Below are positions 18,611 to 28,192 of a DNA stretch of 64,000 nucleotides, piece by piece. The notes beneath the pieces are model-generated. The model was not told where the DNA came from and made no database searches. It saw nothing but the letters and a program-made list of their open reading frames with translations. Every line of letters begins with the position of its first letter. Positions within the stretch are counted from its first letter, which is position 1. The DNA is taken from positions 744,001-808,000 of the forward strand of contig JACKLR010000001.1 of assembly GCA_024235795.1 (NCBI GenBank), read 5' to 3'. The position numbers and the translations under genes are program-made. The DNA is from Burkholderiales bacterium (GTDB taxonomy: Bacteria > Pseudomonadota > Gammaproteobacteria > Burkholderiales > Nitrosomonadaceae).

Positions 18611-19519
18611 CTAACTTAAAACTTCTACATTATCCGGGCTTATTAGTGCAGGTGTTACGCCGACTAAAGTAATTGAAACATCAGGGGTAAAACCAACAAA
18701 AAAATTCTGGCCGTCAAATGACAGTTCAGTTATAAAACTAGCCAGATGTTGTTTAGAAGTCAGACCAAGCCCGGTATCAAATATCAACCGATCACCCTCA
18801 TCAGCGTGAAAGTCATCAATTCTCCAGTGATTCGGTTGATCCTTTTCAATCCGAAAAACAAAAGAATCACTTCCCAATCCCCCTTTAACTGAATCATCAC
18901 TTCGCACTGCAATCAAATCATCGCCGTCAGTTGAAGCATACAGTAAAGACTGGTCAATTACCGGCTTCGGGCCCGTAATATTATCCGAGGCAGGTATCCA
19001 TTGTTCTGAAACTCGTTGATACCGTCCGTCACCGTCACTATCTGAGTAGCGCTGTACTTCGGTACCAAATGCTTCAATTTCTGTGCGGATAACATCGTTA
19101 CCCTCAACTGTATACACTTCGTTTGATTCAATTGGATCCGGTTTCAACTGTCCATCCTTGACCTCGAAAACACTGACAACCTCACCATTTATGATTTCAA
19201 ACTCGAATGATTTTCGGCCGCCACTACTGCCTGAAGAATCATCATCACCGTTCCCCGAGTTGTTTGAATCATCAGAATTCGAACTGGATAATATTGTATA
19301 AAAACCGTCTCCGTCTTCATCCACAAATATCGTGGTTTCAATTCCATTCGACTTAATTTCTGTATGCGTGATCTGGTTGCCACTGATTTCAAAAGAATCT
19401 TGACTTTCAATCGATTCTTGTTGAGTTATGCCATTCTCGACTTCGAAAAACGCCACAACCTGTCCATTAACGATATCAAATCGGAATTGTTTTAAGCTGT
19501 TGCTTGAATCATCATCCAT
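18611..19519 (-). CDS. Probable type I-secreted protein with two tandem repeat domains
   Basis: 302 residues, no signal peptide. Two copies of a domain of about 70 residues are visible: residues 10-80 (QFRFDIVNGQVVAFFEVENG) and 100-168 (SFEFEIINGEVVSVFEVKDG), each ending in an Asp-rich DEDGDGFYTI or DSDGDGRYQR loop that could bind calcium. A Ser/Gly/Asp-rich linker joins them. The C-terminus has RTX-like DGDDLIAVRSDDSVKGGLGSDSF, resembling T1SS-targeting ends of haemolysin-type proteins. A strong GGAGG lies 5 bases before the ATG. No type I secretion genes are in the window. Function unknown. Confidence 0.65.
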   Translation of the reverse strand: MDDDSSNSLKQFRFDIVNGQVVAFFEVENGITQQESIESQDSFEISGNQITHTEIKSNGIETTIFVDEDGDGFYTILSSSNSDDSNNSGNGDDDSSGSSGGRKSFEFEIINGEVVSVFEVKDGQLKPDPIESNEVYTVEGNDVIRTEIEAFGTEVQRYSDSDGDGRYQRVSEQWIPASDNITGPKPVIDQSLLYASTDGDDLIAVRSDDSVKGGLGSDSFVFRIEKDQPNHWRIDDFHADEGDRLIFDTGLGLTSKQHLASFITELSFDGQNFFVGFTPDVSITLVGVTPALISPDNVEVLS

Positions 19520-20072
19520 TGTAGCCTCCTATTAGCTCCTTTAATCCACAGACCCTTAAAATTCTTTTATGCTGAACTCCAAATACCTGTTAGAAATTTT
19601 ACATTATTAGTGTGCATATTTCACACGATTTATCATAATATGTGGGAAATTATTACATGTAAATATTTTTTAGTTTAACGATTTCCAGTAAACCCGGCAA
19701 CAGCCGATATCTACAAACGCTTCAAATAGGTAAGGAACTACGCCTGCTGAAGAGTGGCTTCGCATTTCACAAGCCTGAATTGTTCATACTGTTCATCTTA
19801 CTCGTCATTATGGCGAAAATAGCGCCCTATTATTTCCTTCACTTAAACCTACCGTTAATACAAAATAACCATGCGCCTAGAAATTTTCACCAGCGAAGTG
19901 CCTTGTTTTACCCATGAATCTCCAAAAATTCTATAGCACACTTTTTATCTATATATCACCGTCATGCATGCTTGTTTCAATCGCCAATCATGCACATCAG
20001 ACTCTGACAATCTGTTACGCATTTAATTCACTCGGCGCCTGACAAACTTCCCCACGACTGTATATCCCTGAA
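19520..20072. other. Non-coding or decayed stretch before an IS4 relic
   Basis: About 550 bases without a supportable gene. No open frame of note, no repeat or RNA recognised. Its position next to a truncated transposase suggests decayed mobile-element sequence. Confidence 0.35.
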
Positions 20073-20701
20073 ATGCGCTCAATCGTTCAAAACTACTTGC
20101 GGATGTACACCAAATGCTCGTCAACATTTCATGCTTCGTACCTTAAATCAAAGACCTATTATCAAGTGGTTGAACGTCACCCTATACAGAAAAACAAAGG
20201 ATTAGTCAGCGATCAGACGATTATGCTCACAAGTAACGATGCCCTAAAAAAATGCCCAATATCATTACGCCGCGCCGTATCGTCTATCGCGATCAAGAGA
20301 CCGGCGCACATTATATTTTCCTGACCAATCATTTCAAACTGGCGGCCAGAACCATTGGCGATGTCTATAAGGCGCGCTGGCGGGTGGAACTTTTCTTCAA
20401 ATGGATCAAACAGAACCTTAAAATCAAATCGTTTGTCGGAACCAGCAAAAATGCAGTTATGACACAAATCTGGATCGCTTTGTGTGTCTATTTGCTGATC
20501 GCGTTTATCAAATTCCAATCAAAGAATCATATAAGCACGCAACAAATTGTGCATCTATTATCAATTTGTTTGAAAAACACGACCTCATGGCACTGTTGCG
20601 AGGCGATCCGCCTATTGATCGCTACGTGTCAGATAATCAGCCAGCATTATTTCGAGAAAAAAGTTAACGGAATAACAGTGATACCGTATATCCTCAAGTA
20701 G
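20073..20701 (+). pseudogene. IS4-family transposase remnant (5' truncated, frameshifted)
   Basis: The C-terminal half of an IS4 transposase is visible in two frames. The first carries TYYQVVERHPIQKNKGLVSD and ALKKCPISLRR; near 20270 the reading shifts to a second frame with RRIVYRDQETG, ARWRVELFFKWIKQNLKIK and the YREK-like region with the catalytic glutamate (RVELFFKWIKQ). The N-terminal half including the first catalytic aspartates is missing. I see no intact inverted repeats. A dead element. Confidence 0.8.
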
Positions 20702-20834
20702 CTATCTGTCCAAATTGCTTTGACGACGTGCACGCTCAGGCATAGTCAATTCGGTGCTGCCAAAAGCGGCAACTCAGATGTTGAACTCCTTATCGAAAGT
20801 TAATTTGTCAATACCTCATCAAGGGTTGGTTACT

Positions 20835-21893
20835 TCAATTCATCTCACTACGCGAAAAAATGAACCTTCTCTGCACGTAACAAGTCAGGAAAAACAATAA
20901 GATATCCACAATGATTTTAACCCATAAAAGATTACTGTCAACGGCTTTATATACCAGACTAACACTTGCACCGGAAATGGTAGCAATGACTAAGGCAAGT
21001 AGACTATAGCCAGCAATCTCTCTGCTTAAGCTCTGCAAACCTGTAACCCTAAAGACTTTATATTTATTCATGGCAAAGTTGAAAGTTGCCGAAATACTGC
21101 GCGCGAAATAAGTGCTGTACAAAATTGAATTAGTAAATTGCATTGCAATAAAAAATATCACTATATCAAGCACAAATGACGCAAGAGAAACAAATAAATA
21201 ACGTAGAAAAACAAAATAAATACGACATGAATCGATCAAAGGACGGAAGTGAGACTCAATATTATTATCAATATAAACAGTAGTGATGGTTCTTTCGATG
21301 ATATCGACGCCTTGCTCCCGAAATACAAGTAAGGTTTCAAACTCGTATTCATAGCGACTTGATTGGATCTCAATGAGCTTTTGAAGAAATTTTGCAGGAT
21401 AGGACCGTAACCCCGTTTGAGTATCTTTAAGCCATAACCCTTTAGTGACGCCCAAGATAACTCTGGTGGTTTGATTGCCAAGTTTACTTCTTAAAGGCAC
21501 ATCCTCGCCAAAATTCCGCACACCCAACACTAAGCTATCCGGATGATCCAATCCTGTGTCTGCAACAAGTTTTACATCTTGTGCCAAATGTTGGCCATCA
21601 GCGTCAACAGTCACCACCGTGCTAGTAGCAGCCTCTTCAAGATAAAACTTGAAGCCTGTTTTAAGCGCCTCTCCTTTGCCGAGATTATGGGAATGAGTAA
21701 GCACAATGACCTCTGGGTTTTGGGCTATTTCCGCAAATATTATTTGGCTAGCCTCGATATCTGATCCGTCATTGACAATAACAATTCGTGAAAATCCCTG
21801 ATCGATATGATCTCTTACTATGTCCTTTAGTTTTTGATCAGGGTTATAGGCGGGGATTAAAATACCAGCACCTTTTAGATTTTTAGGACTCAT
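20835..21893 (-). CDS. Family 2 glycosyltransferase fused to a GtrA-like membrane domain
   Basis: 352 residues. The first 215 are a GT-A glycosyltransferase of the dolichyl-phosphate mannose synthase type (GAGILIPAYNPDQKL, VIVNDGSDIEAS, NLGKGEALKTGF, TVDADGQH with the DxD motif). The last 130 hold four transmembrane helices of the GtrA type (LRYLFVSLASFVLDIVIFF, FNFAMNKYKVFR). Such fusions are thought to make and flip a polyprenyl-linked sugar used to decorate O-antigen or other glycans. Its ATG overlaps the TGA of the upstream remnant (ATGA), so it was the last gene of an operon whose earlier member has decayed. Confidence 0.88.
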   Translation of the reverse strand: MSPKNLKGAGILIPAYNPDQKLKDIVRDHIDQGFSRIVIVNDGSDIEASQIIFAEIAQNPEVIVLTHSHNLGKGEALKTGFKFYLEEAATSTVVTVDADGQHLAQDVKLVADTGLDHPDSLVLGVRNFGEDVPLRSKLGNQTTRVILGVTKGLWLKDTQTGLRSYPAKFLQKLIEIQSSRYEYEFETLLVFREQGVDIIERTITTVYIDNNIESHFRPLIDSCRIYFVFLRYLFVSLASFVLDIVIFFIAMQFTNSILYSTYFARSISATFNFAMNKYKVFRVTGLQSLSREIAGYSLLALVIATISGASVSLVYKAVDSNLLWVKIIVDILLFFLTCYVQRRFIFSRSEMN

Positions 21894-22102
21894 AGTGATT
21901 GTTTACAACGCTGAAACAACTCGGCATCTTGCCTTACTAGGTAGACCATATATCCTCGCTCGTTGATGGGTGATGCGACTATTTCAAAAAGATATGCGCA
22001 ATCAAATTTTACCATTTGTTTTAGAATCTCAGATGCTGGATCAAATGCATATCTTGGTGAAGTATCAAATAAAAAGACTGTGTTCGCGTTAATTATTGGT
22101 AA
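21890..22102 (-). pseudogene. C-terminal remnant of a gene upstream of the GT2-GtrA gene
   Basis: An open stretch with coding character but no start codon, beginning after an in-frame TAA and reading about 70 residues (contains FLFDTSPRYAFDPASEILKQ and ASPINERGYMVYLVRQDAEL) to a TGA that overlaps the ATG of the glycosyltransferase. The overlap shows the two once formed an operon. Together with the fragment at 22208-22540 it probably represents the remains of a membrane glycosyltransferase or similar protein; the family is not recognised. Confidence 0.5.
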
Positions 22103-22207
22103 TTAGTTTTTATTTGCAGCGACCAACAACTAACACTAACGCAGCCAATAAATATTTAATTTGGCTCTTTCATCGTTAACTGTTGGTGATCATGTATTTT
22201 ATTGAAT

Positions 22208-22540
22208 TTAAAAGAAAAAGCCATTCGTTCTTCCTGTCCATAATTTATCGACAGTTTCAGGTAGAATCAGGTTTTTTCCTATAACGCCAACAATTAAAAG
22301 TGATAGAGCCTTTAATTTTGTGTTCTTCAATTTCGGTAAGTAACGTCGTTTTGTATATGGGGATTCCTGAGTATAAACTGGGCGAAACACAGGCTGATAA
22401 CCATAAAATAACCCATAGGTATAATTGCTTACAAACCAAAGTTGCTTTTCTCCCGGACTATACAGAATATCCATAAATAGTTTGGGTGCATTGATACCGT
22501 AATATTTAGCAATCGCAGTTTCAGCGTCATGATTAGGGTT
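22208..22540 (-). pseudogene. Fragment of an unidentified, probably membrane, protein
   Basis: Open frame on the minus strand of about 110 codons that starts after an in-frame stop rather than at a start codon. It contains NHDAETAIAKYYGINAPKLF, KQLWFVSNYTYGLFYGYQPV and one hydrophobic segment (KALSLLIVGVIGKNLIL). Codon texture is that of a real gene. An internal ATG at 22474 exists without a good Shine-Dalgarno. It may be the earlier part of the remnant at 21890-22102, separated by stops and frameshifts. Family not recognised. Confidence 0.4.
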
Positions 22541-22803
22541 GAATTAATCCATGGTAATGTTTGCTAATATTATGATTTTTAGAAATGATCGCGACGCTTA
22601 ATGAGAATAAAGTAAAGAACATCACAGACTATTGAAGATAGTGACTCAACTTTCGTAAGTTGGTACACACGCAGCTGTTAGGCAAGCACTTTCAGAGCGT
22701 ATTTCTACCTAAATAGTTTCTTAGACCGCATTTTCGCACAAATATGCACAGTACCCTAGACTAAAGCAGTAAAGTTGCCGAGGAAGAAATTTAGGTTTTT
22801 TTC
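22541..22803. other. Short stretch with nothing recognised
   Basis: No open frame, repeat or RNA that I can support, lying between two decayed elements. Confidence 0.4.
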
Positions 22804-22985
22804 ATGGCGACTGGTGACACGACTGCTTGTTTTGCCCCAAAAGGAATGGAGCTCACCGAGGTTACCGATGCAGATGTTCAAAAGTTATGGACAAACTCAA
22901 CAACCGCCCCAGAAAATGTCTTGGGTTTAAAACCCCAAATCAGGTATTTTTTCGAATCAATCCACCGGTTGCACTAGCGAGTTGA
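22804..22985 (+). pseudogene. IS30-family transposase C-terminal remnant (frameshifted)
   Basis: One frame reads FAPKGMELTEVTDADVQK. A missing base near 22880 then shifts to a second frame reading MDKLNNRPRKCLGFKTPNQV followed by FFRINPPVALAS and a stop. The NNRPRKxLGxKTPxxVF block is diagnostic of the end of IS30 transposases. Only the last 60 residues remain. Confidence 0.75.
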
Positions 22986-23011
22986 ATTCGCTGAAACATT
23001 TAAATACAGGC

Positions 23012-24799
23012 TTATGCGTAATAGCGATCAAATACTACCGTGATTGAATGATAATTTAACAATACCATATAAGTAGCAAATAAGAAAAGATAACTGTAGA
23101 GAGTCCTTTTTGTCTTGAATAAATTGTTGGCACCAATTATTGCCAAAAGGGTCAGCATGGGCCATACCATCCCAAAATATCGTCCTTGAAGCACAAGACC
23201 TACTTTATCCATACTAAAGAACTCTCCGATACATAAAATAGTGAAATAAGCAAGTATGCAAAGAACGGCCCACCTTGCTATTCCTCGTTCTTGATCACCC
23301 CCCTGTTCCCGGCTGGAGGTAAAGAAAAAAAGTCTAATCAAACCAAGCAAAGAAAAGGCAAGAAACGCACTGGCTGCGAAATACCAGCCGTCACTTAATG
23401 GGATATCCTGCCAACCGAAGTTACCCCAGAACCCTCTGACCAAATAAGCAATGCGTTGCCACAGTAGAGATAAATAGGCCGTGAAGCTGACAGAAGACAT
23501 AGGGACTCCATGAAGCTTACCAATCCCTAGATAAATGTAAGCAGGCACCAGCACGGCAAAAGAGACGAATAATGAAGTGACGAGCAGACGTATCTGGCAC
23601 CAAGGATTTCGCAACCAACCAGCTTTCATCTGCGGTATTAATAGAGCCGCAAAGATGAACCACAATAAAGTAACTATCCCCTGGGCCTTTGAAAGCGAGG
23701 CAACTACCATCGTTAAACCTATCAGTATATATTGGCAAAAATATTGGGGATCTCTGCCGGCATTAACTCTTATCACCGCCCAGATAAAAAAAGAGATCGC
23801 AAACAGCAGAGCTGAATCATTATTTACAACGGAAGTCATAAAAGTAAACATCGGTTGAAATGAGCAAATAATTGATCCGAATAAAGCAAGAAGCGGTTTT
23901 TGGGGAAAGAGTAACCTTATAGTCAAAAACACGAATAGGACCGCTAACACAGCGAATATTACAGAAGCACACCTTATCAATAAAAAGTGATTGATAAAAT
24001 CGTCAGAAAAGAAATCACTAACCAGCCAGATTGAAGAGAGTACGGCGTAATACAACGGGGGATAGCCAGCAGCGGTGGTATAACGTAAAGCTGCGTTATC
24101 GCCGGAAATAAACACAGAAGAGAACCAGTCAGGATTCCCCGTCGCTTGAAGAATAATAGAATCAGCTGTCTGAGTAAGCGATAATTCGATATTCGAATCG
24201 CTTTCGCTGTATAATGCCAGCACTTTCGGAGTATTTTCGCGGCAATCTAACTTATATGTATTTGATAAATAAACTGGTGAAGACTTCGATAATTTCTCAA
24301 TCGAAAACGCCCTTATTTTGGCATTTTTGTTTATACAAGCTACCTTCGATGGTAAAACCCAGCTTAAAGTACTTCCATTACTCGATTTGAACTGCTTTGG
24401 AAAAAGGATATCACCAGATAACTGTAGTCGATAAAGATCGCCCGATGCATAAACATAAGCTTTATCGAAGGGGTTTTCGCTTGAGGATGAATCCCTTCGC
24501 TGGATCAGTTCTCCCAACCAAGCTGCCATCTCTTCATAGCGATATTCAAACGACGGCTTTTCTGCTGCACGCGCCCTATAATAACTGTAATCTGCAAAGC
24601 GGTTTTGTTTATCAACCAAATAATTGTATTCAGCTTCAGGAAGCTTCCCATACTGGGCGACAATCTGTACATAAGTAGCGTGACTAGCCTCATCTGGAGC
24701 TTCCCCAACAGGAATAACATACAGCCATATGAAACCCTTGATAGACGTGACAATCAAGACAGAGATCAACAGCAAATTAGTTTTGTTCACAAAAGTCAC
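23012..24799 (-). CDS. DUF2142-like multi-pass membrane protein
   Basis: 595 residues with an N-terminal helix, a large predicted periplasmic domain (about 35-260) and about ten further transmembrane helices. GEAPDEASHATYVQIVAQYG near residue 32 and SVVNNDSALLF near 325 are the marks I associate with DUF2142, a family related to GT-C glycosyltransferases that use polyprenyl-linked sugars. The acidic DEASH pair would lie in the first periplasmic loop, where GT-C enzymes bind metal. It probably acts with the GT2-GtrA protein at 20835-21893 in glycan decoration; that link is inference from proximity. The start codon is GTG. Confidence 0.75.
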   Translation of the reverse strand: MTFVNKTNLLLISVLIVTSIKGFIWLYVIPVGEAPDEASHATYVQIVAQYGKLPEAEYNYLVDKQNRFADYSYYRARAAEKPSFEYRYEEMAAWLGELIQRRDSSSSENPFDKAYVYASGDLYRLQLSGDILFPKQFKSSNGSTLSWVLPSKVACINKNAKIRAFSIEKLSKSSPVYLSNTYKLDCRENTPKVLALYSESDSNIELSLTQTADSIILQATGNPDWFSSVFISGDNAALRYTTAAGYPPLYYAVLSSIWLVSDFFSDDFINHFLLIRCASVIFAVLAVLFVFLTIRLLFPQKPLLALFGSIICSFQPMFTFMTSVVNNDSALLFAISFFIWAVIRVNAGRDPQYFCQYILIGLTMVVASLSKAQGIVTLLWFIFAALLIPQMKAGWLRNPWCQIRLLVTSLFVSFAVLVPAYIYLGIGKLHGVPMSSVSFTAYLSLLWQRIAYLVRGFWGNFGWQDIPLSDGWYFAASAFLAFSLLGLIRLFFFTSSREQGGDQERGIARWAVLCILAYFTILCIGEFFSMDKVGLVLQGRYFGMVWPMLTLLAIIGANNLFKTKRTLYSYLFLFATYMVLLNYHSITVVFDRYYA

Positions 24800-24936
24800 A
24801 CTTTAATTACGGACAAAGGGCGCACGTCTTGCATTGCAACATTGAATGGTACTCCCCTTCTTATAACCTCAACTCCCTCAAGTCGCATCCACCCTCCTCT
24901 TAATTTTCTTATCTATCATGATATCCAGAATACTGA

Positions 24937-25113
24937 CAAAAAAAAGATGGTCTGGCCAATGATCCCTGGTCTGCCGATTGCATCAAATTGACAGGAAAAG
25001 CGCTTTACCGTATCCGGCAGGGGAAGGATCGAATTGTTTACGAAATCGAAGACAAAACATTAACCGTTATCATCATTAAAATTGGACACCGATCCAATGT
25101 CTATAGTGACTAG
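24937..25113 (+). pseudogene. RelE/ParE-family toxin remnant
   Basis: A 58-codon C-terminal fragment with no start codon, opening after an in-frame TGA. It contains DGLANDPWSADCIKLTG, YRIRQGKDRIVYEIED and VIIIKIGHRSNVYSD, the blocks of RelE-type mRNA interferases including the YRIR and GHR-VY residues. A possible continuation of the N-terminal part (HDIQN) is in another frame just upstream. No antitoxin gene is visible. Probably dead. Confidence 0.75.
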
Positions 25114-25122
25114 TCAGGCTGA

Positions 25123-26586
25123 TTACAGTCCTAACCCCTCCCACATTGCATCAACCTTATGTTTTACCGCCGCCTCCATCACAATCGGCGTTCCCCATTC
25201 ACGGGTGGTTTCGCCCGGCCATTTGTTGGTCGCATCGAGTCCCATTTTCCCGCCGAGGCCGGAAATCGGGCTGGCGAAGTCGAGGTAGTCGATTGGGGTG
25301 TTTTCAACAATGAGCGTGTCTCTGGCTGGATCGACACGGGTGGTGATAGCCCAGATGACTTCTTTCCAGTCGCGGATATCGACGTCGTCATCGGTAACGA
25401 TGATGAACTTGGTGTACATGAACTGGCGCAGGAAGCTCCAGATACCGAACATGACGCGCTTGCTGTGCCCGGCGTATTGTTTTTTCATGCTGACCACTGC
25501 CATGCGGTACGAACAGCCTTCGGGCGGCAGGTAGAAGTCGGTAATTTCGGGAAATTGTTTTTGCAGCAGCGGCACGAACACTTCGTTCAACGCCACACCC
25601 AAAATCGCGGGCTCATCCGGCGGTTTGCCGGTGTAGGTAGAATGGTAGATCGGATCGCGGCGCATGGTGATGCGCTCGATGGTGAAAACAGGAAAGGTTT
25701 CCTGCTCGTTGTAGTAGCCGGTATGGTCGCCGTACGGGCCTTCGAGCGCAGTTTCATCGGGATAAATTGCGCCCTCGAGCACGATTTCAGCGCTGGCGGG
25801 TACTTGCAGATCGTTATCGATGCATTTGATGACTTCAGTTTTCGAGCCGCGCAGGAGTCCGGCAAACTGGTATTCGCTCAAGGTATCCGGTACGGGTGTT
25901 ACTGCGCCGAGTATCGTCGCCGGATCAGCCCCCAGCGCCACGGCGATGGGATACGGTTGGCCGGGATTTTTCAGGCAGAATTCGCGGAAATCTAGCGCGC
26001 CGCCACGATGTGCGAGCCAGCGCATGATGACTTTATTCGGCGCGATGACCTGCTGGCGGTAAATGCCAAGATTCTGGCGGGTTTTGTTCGGCCCGCGTGT
26101 CACCGTCAGCCCCCAGGTGATCAGTGGCGCAATATCGCCGGGCCAACAGGTTTGTATGGGTATTTTGCCGAGATCAACCTGATCGCCTTCCCAGACGATC
26201 TCCTGACACGGCGCGCTACTCAACACTTTGGGCGCCATGTTCAAGACCTGTTTAAGTACCGGCAGTTTTTCCCAGGCGTCTTTCAGTCCCTTCGGCGGAT
26301 CGGGTTCTTTCAAATAGGCCAGCAGCTTGCCGACTTCGCGCAACGCTTCAACGGATGTCTGCCCCATGCCCATCGCAACCCGTTTCGGTGTACCGAACAG
26401 ATTGCCGAGCACCGGCATGGTATGACCTTTTGGTTTTTCAAATAGCACCGCAGGCCCCTCGGCTTTCAGGATACGATCGCAGATTTCAGTCATTTCCAGT
26501 TTGGGATCGACTTCAACCGAAATACGCTTGAGTTCGCCGATGGCTTCGAGTTGTGCGATAAAATCACGCAGGTCTTTATATTTCAT
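25123..26586 (-). CDS. ubiD: 4-hydroxy-3-polyprenylbenzoate decarboxylase (UbiD)
   Basis: 487-residue prenylated-FMN-dependent decarboxylase of ubiquinone biosynthesis, removing the carboxyl of the prenylated hydroxybenzoate. Full family length, with the N-terminal MKYKDLRDFIAQLEAIGELK, the central NLGIYRQQVI block, ALEGPYGDHTGYYNE with the catalytic Glu/Asp region, and EREWGTPIVMEAAVKHKV-like end (REWGTPIVMEAAVKHKVDAM). It lies 9 bp after ubiA, so ubiC, ubiA and ubiD form one operon. Its cofactor-making partner UbiX is not in the window. Confidence 0.96.
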   Translation of the reverse strand: MKYKDLRDFIAQLEAIGELKRISVEVDPKLEMTEICDRILKAEGPAVLFEKPKGHTMPVLGNLFGTPKRVAMGMGQTSVEALREVGKLLAYLKEPDPPKGLKDAWEKLPVLKQVLNMAPKVLSSAPCQEIVWEGDQVDLGKIPIQTCWPGDIAPLITWGLTVTRGPNKTRQNLGIYRQQVIAPNKVIMRWLAHRGGALDFREFCLKNPGQPYPIAVALGADPATILGAVTPVPDTLSEYQFAGLLRGSKTEVIKCIDNDLQVPASAEIVLEGAIYPDETALEGPYGDHTGYYNEQETFPVFTIERITMRRDPIYHSTYTGKPPDEPAILGVALNEVFVPLLQKQFPEITDFYLPPEGCSYRMAVVSMKKQYAGHSKRVMFGIWSFLRQFMYTKFIIVTDDDVDIRDWKEVIWAITTRVDPARDTLIVENTPIDYLDFASPISGLGGKMGLDATNKWPGETTREWGTPIVMEAAVKHKVDAMWEGLGL

Positions 26587-26595
26587 GGTATTTGG

Positions 26596-27474
26596 TTACC
26601 GAATCAGAAAATCGAGCGCAATACCGATAAACACCACCATGCCGACATAATTGTTGTGCAGAAACGCCTTGAAGCACAGTGCCCGGTCGCGGTCGCGAAT
26701 CAGGGTATATTGATAGCCCATCAAGCCCACAGCCACCAGCAATCCGGCGTAATACGCCATACCCATGGCTTGCAGTTGCCCGATATAAATCATGAGGGCG
26801 ATAAACAAGGCATGGCAAATCATCACGCCAGCCACATCAAAACGCCCAAAGGTAATGGCCGATGTCTTGATACCGATTTTCAGATCGTCCGGCTTGTCGA
26901 CAATCGCATACGCGGTATCGTATGCGATGACCCAGAACAGATTGGCCAGCATCAATATCCAGATGATCGAAGGCAGTGAATTCGTCTGTGCAGCGAATGC
27001 CATCGGAATGCCGAAGCTGAATGCGATGCCGAGATACGCCTGCGGCATGGCGAAGAACCGTTTGGTGAACGGGTACGATGCAGCAAGAAATAAAGCCGGA
27101 AAAGAAAGCGCAATGGTCAACAAATTGAGCGGCAGAATCAGAATGAACGCGATGAGGCTCAAGCCCGCGGCGAGCAGCAGCGCTTCCTTGGAACTGACCA
27201 GTCCGGCCGCCATCGGGCGAGTTTTGGTGCGCTCGACATGCGGGTCTATCTTACGGTCGGCGAAATCATTCATCACGCAACCGGCTGAACGCATCAGAAT
27301 GGTACCCATGACAAAAATAAACAGAATATGCCAATCGGGAAACCCCTGTGCAGCAAACCATAGTCCCCACAACATCGGCCACAACAACAAGAGGATGCCG
27401 ATTGGTTTGTCGAGGCGCATCAGGCGCGCATAAAGCACGACTCGGTTTGTCTGGTCGGATTGAGCGAAAATCAT
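26596..27474 (-). CDS. ubiA: 4-hydroxybenzoate octaprenyltransferase (UbiA)
   Basis: Integral membrane prenyltransferase that attaches the polyprenyl tail to 4-hydroxybenzoate. 292 residues with about eight transmembrane helices. Both Asp-rich metal-diphosphate motifs are present: NDFADRKIDPHVERT and YDTAYAIVDKPDD. Its ATG overlaps the stop of ubiC (4-base ATGA overlap), which points to translational coupling. Confidence 0.97.
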   Translation of the reverse strand: MIFAQSDQTNRVVLYARLMRLDKPIGILLLLWPMLWGLWFAAQGFPDWHILFIFVMGTILMRSAGCVMNDFADRKIDPHVERTKTRPMAAGLVSSKEALLLAAGLSLIAFILILPLNLLTIALSFPALFLAASYPFTKRFFAMPQAYLGIAFSFGIPMAFAAQTNSLPSIIWILMLANLFWVIAYDTAYAIVDKPDDLKIGIKTSAITFGRFDVAGVMICHALFIALMIYIGQLQAMGMAYYAGLLVAVGLMGYQYTLIRDRDRALCFKAFLHNNYVGMVVFIGIALDFLIR

Positions 27475-28025
27475 CGCAACGTTAAATCCAAGATATCAGG
27501 TAAAAACACTTCAGTCACCAGAATCGACTGACCTTGCAACGTAAATAGCGAGCGTCTTGCCCATAGATGGGGTGGTTTGTCCATCAAGCGCAATATAGCA
27601 CGGTCATACAAAAAATGACCGCTGCTGACTTTTTTGAATTCGAGCGGCGTACGTTTTACTCTGGGATTGGTGAACAACATACTGCCTAGCGAGCGGTTAC
27701 CAAGGCCATTCAAACTGCGCCATGCACCACGCAGGTTCTTGCGCGGCACGACGGAATGCGCAAACACAACCGGTTTATCGCAGCAGTACAAGTAAACTTC
27801 ACGTACTATCGCCAACTCATCCGGACGCAGTTTCATTTTAAACGATTCATCGCCATATAAGGGCGCGAGATCCTGAAATACCGGTTCAACACAAAACTGC
27901 GCACAACGCTCCTGGATGCGACGCGTGAGCGATCCACGGTCCTGCAGCCAGTAACGCATCCGGGGAGAAATGGCGCTTAATGCCGGAAGCCACGCCTGAG
28001 GATGCGCAGTGTTTATTTTAACCAC
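27471..28025 (-). CDS. ubiC: Chorismate lyase (UbiC)
   Basis: 184 residues; converts chorismate to 4-hydroxybenzoate and pyruvate, the first committed step of ubiquinone synthesis. Visible blocks: WLQDRGSLTRRIQ-like YWLQDRGSLTRRIQE, REVYLYC, the PRKNLRGAWRSLNGLGNRSL region and WARRSLFTLQGQSILVTEVF near the end, which carries the conserved Arg and late Glu of the active site. First gene of the ubiCAD operon; the ISAs1 element inserted 170 bp upstream of it may affect its promoter. Confidence 0.93.
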   Translation of the reverse strand: MVKINTAHPQAWLPALSAISPRMRYWLQDRGSLTRRIQERCAQFCVEPVFQDLAPLYGDESFKMKLRPDELAIVREVYLYCCDKPVVFAHSVVPRKNLRGAWRSLNGLGNRSLGSMLFTNPRVKRTPLEFKKVSSGHFLYDRAILRLMDKPPHLWARRSLFTLQGQSILVTEVFLPDILDLTLR

Positions 28026-28182
28026 GACAAGCTACCGAAATTACCGCATCCCAGTGATACGGACTCAGGACGAGAAAACGAGATGATGTCATTTGAATCA
28101 GGCTGATCAGTCAAACACACTATTGACCTTAAATAAAGCTTAGTATTATACAATAGACTGGGCACGAAAATTAACAAAACCC

Positions 28183-28192
28183 ACATCCCAAG
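28183..28192. repeat. Target-site duplication, left flank of IS copy 1
   Basis: ACATCCCAAG, repeated exactly at 29396-29405 on the other side of the element. Confidence 0.95.

Noticed and set aside
25159..25995. Long open frame on the plus strand inside ubiD
   Set aside because: Antisense to a strongly conserved gene; the length follows from the GC-rich codon use of ubiD, and the translation has no recognisable domain.
26792..27433. 213-codon plus-strand frame inside ubiA
   Set aside because: Antisense to ubiA, which has both metal motifs intact.
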